Of a stretch of 64,000 nt of DNA, positions 63,941 through 64,000 are shown piece after piece. Position 1 is the stretch's first letter. Each line of letters starts with the position of its first letter. The notes under the pieces were generated by a model. That model worked only from the letters and a program-made list of their open reading frames with translations. It was not told the origin of the DNA and did no database searches. The translations under genes and the position numbers were made by a program. The DNA comes from Spirochaetota bacterium (lineage in GTDB: Bacteria > Spirochaetota > UBA12135 > COTS27 > JAFLEE01). The stretch spans positions 25,318-89,317 of the forward strand of contig JAFLEE010000011.1 of assembly GCA_017302015.1 (NCBI GenBank), read 5' to 3'.

Positions 63941-64000
63941 TCAAGCGGTAGGTCTTCTTTTGGGTGTTTTTAGCCTGGATCTGCCCTGCGGGCAACCCTT

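Overview
The window looks like a chromosomal segment of a GC-rich, heterotrophic, polysaccharide-degrading bacterium. Secreted glycoside hydrolases with added beta-sandwich domains, a DUF2341-type surface protein, two PhyH dioxygenases, a sulfatase and many one-per-locus AraC or LacI regulators are typical of the Planctomycetota-Verrucomicrobiota-Lentisphaerota group. The RsbU-type phosphatase and the GDPD/AraM genes also fit Spirochaetota or other uncultured phyla. No rRNA or ribosomal protein is present, so the phylum is an inference only.

Layout. Positions 1-24.7 kb look like an acquired, mosaic island. It holds four carbohydrate modules: (i) 0-3.7 kb, two secreted proteins, the second a clan GH-A hydrolase; (ii) 5.1-10.9 kb, AraC regulator, LamG-GH16, sulfatase and two broken genes (a serine hydrolase with one internal stop and an AraC fragment); (iii) 11.9-16.4 kb, a LacI-sensor/AraC-HTH regulator, an LVIVD beta-propeller and a GH5-like enzyme; (iv) 17.2-22.3 kb, AraC regulator, two paralogous proteins that look like (alpha/alpha)6 barrels, and a TIM-barrel protein. 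Three related 3'-end remnants of an integrase-core insertion sequence (3.9, 11.3 and 22.5 kb) and one frameshifted zinc-ribbon transposase-like gene (16.4 kb) lie between them. The island ends with an AT-richer two-gene unit (winged helix plus nucleotidyltransferase) behind a strong promoter and two inverted-repeat operators. A 3' fragment of a tRNA-Val(CAC) gene and a terminator follow at 24.67 kb and look like an attachment scar.

To the right (25-64 kb) genes are dense and mostly intact: a methyltransferase, a DUF2341 protein, PhyH enzymes, uvrB, a HAD phosphatase, DinB, and a large glycan-degradation region (36.9-54.4 kb). That region has a clan GH-A hydrolase, a GH63-like barrel, a second GH-A enzyme behind a promoter with an apparent LacI operator, the LacI regulator, an SGNH esterase, a GH38 alpha-mannosidase, a PocR-AraC regulator and a GH42-like enzyme. 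Alpha-linked mannose glycans are a plausible substrate. Housekeeping-type genes follow: an ankyrin lipoprotein, YqgE, an RsbU phosphatase, a structured inverted-repeat element and an OYE-family flavoenzyme.

The right end holds a tightly overlapping minus-strand operon. It encodes a fused double glycerophosphodiester phosphodiesterase, a single one, and an AraM-like glycerol-1-phosphate dehydrogenase, with an XRE-cupin regulator upstream. The most unusual items are the island-edge winged-helix/nucleotidyltransferase unit, the GDPD-GDPD/GDPD/G1P-dehydrogenase operon, the three-way-junction element at 57.9 kb, and the uncharacterised three-gene secreted operon at 18.2-22.3 kb.
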